A stretch of 64,000 bases of DNA from positions 6,014,001 to 6,078,000 of the forward strand of contig NZ_CP128360.1 in NCBI RefSeq assembly GCF_030345095.1, in the 5' to 3' direction. Positions 63,853 to 64,000 of this stretch are shown here, piece by piece; the stretch's first letter is position 1, and each line of letters opens with the position of its first letter. Made by a program: the position numbers and the translations under genes. Below the pieces are notes generated by a model, which made no database searches, was not told the DNA's origin, and saw only the letters and a list, made by a program, of their open reading frames with translations. The stretch is from Solwaraspora sp. WMMA2056. GTDB lineage: Bacteria > Actinomycetota > Actinomycetes > Mycobacteriales > Micromonosporaceae.

Positions 63853-64000
63853 ATGCGGATCGACGACGCGACGGCGACGGTACGGGTGCGGGCGATGCGC
63901 CCCGCCGACGCGGCCGAGGTGCTCGGCATCTACCAGGCGGGACTGGACACCGGGCTGGCCAGCTTCGAGACGACCGCCCCGGACTGGGCGACGTTCGACG
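63853..64000 (+). CDS. GNAT N-acetyltransferase, partial (phosphinothricin-acetyltransferase-like)
   Basis: The first 49 residues of an acetyltransferase cut by the window edge. Seen: VRAMRPADAAEVLGIYQAG followed by FETTAPDWATFD, which matches the opening of the phosphinothricin/arsinothricin-type N-acetyltransferases. Start: ATG 63853. The acetyl-CoA motif lies beyond the window. Confidence 0.7.
   Translation, partial: MRIDDATATVRVRAMRPADAAEVLGIYQAGLDTGLASFETTAPDWATFD

Overview
This 64 kb window is very GC-rich, uses GTG starts often, and carries ilvB-ilvN-ilvC, serA, leuB, ilvD and cimA close together with secreted glycoside hydrolases and lipoprotein ABC importers. That fits an actinomycete chromosome, most likely Micromonosporaceae-like; the family assignment is inference. 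I found no rRNA, tRNA, insertion sequence, CRISPR array or prophage.

Layout. (1) 1-21.5 kb is a core block: an EEP-fold hydrolase, citramalate synthase, a PRC-barrel protein, a Tyr-phosphatase-like protein, ilvE, leuB, apbE, serA, a mannosyl-3-phosphoglycerate synthase, ilvBNC, a GGDEF-EAL protein, ilvD and dinB. cimA and ilvB each have a short upstream ORF rich in branched-chain codons followed by an intrinsic terminator, the layout of a transcription attenuator. (2) 21.5-26.6 kb is mixed: a hypothetical protein, a broken serine hydrolase, a GNAT enzyme, and a two-domain lipoprotein followed by an ECF sigma factor fused to a membrane anti-sigma-like tail. (3) 26.8-38.3 kb holds a nine-gene minus-strand operon plus a divergent hydrolase. 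It encodes an ABC importer, two isochorismatase-fold proteins (one intact, one without its catalytic Asp and Cys), a creatinase-fold protein lacking most M24 metal ligands, two MFS transporters and a GntR regulator. I cannot match it to a described pathway, and it is the best candidate for an undescribed system. (4) 38.4-46.3 kb looks like a defence island: a giant DUF4011-type helicase-nuclease, a divergent DEDDh exonuclease with a Cys/His N-terminus, and the two ends of a collapsed NERD protein. (5) 46.4-56.9 kb is a beta-mannan utilisation locus: a solute-binding lipoprotein, two permeases, GH2 beta-mannosidase, ROK kinase, secreted GH5 mannanase and a LacI regulator. Three copies of one near-palindrome are probable LacI operators. 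(6) 57-64 kb has glyA behind a ZTP-type riboswitch, a second GGDEF-EAL protein, a PH-like membrane protein, a 2-hydroxyacid dehydrogenase, a frameshifted RCC1-repeat protein and the start of a GNAT gene.

How genes work together: CimA, LeuB, IlvB/N, IlvC, IlvD and IlvE supply most steps to isoleucine, valine and leucine. SerA and MpgS both draw on 3-phosphoglycerate, and GlyA continues from serine to glycine and one-carbon units. In the mannan locus the secreted mannanase feeds oligomers to the importer, and the cytosolic mannosidase and kinase finish degradation. Convergent genes are separated by perfect GC-rich hairpins without U-tracts, while the two attenuators have proper U-tracts.
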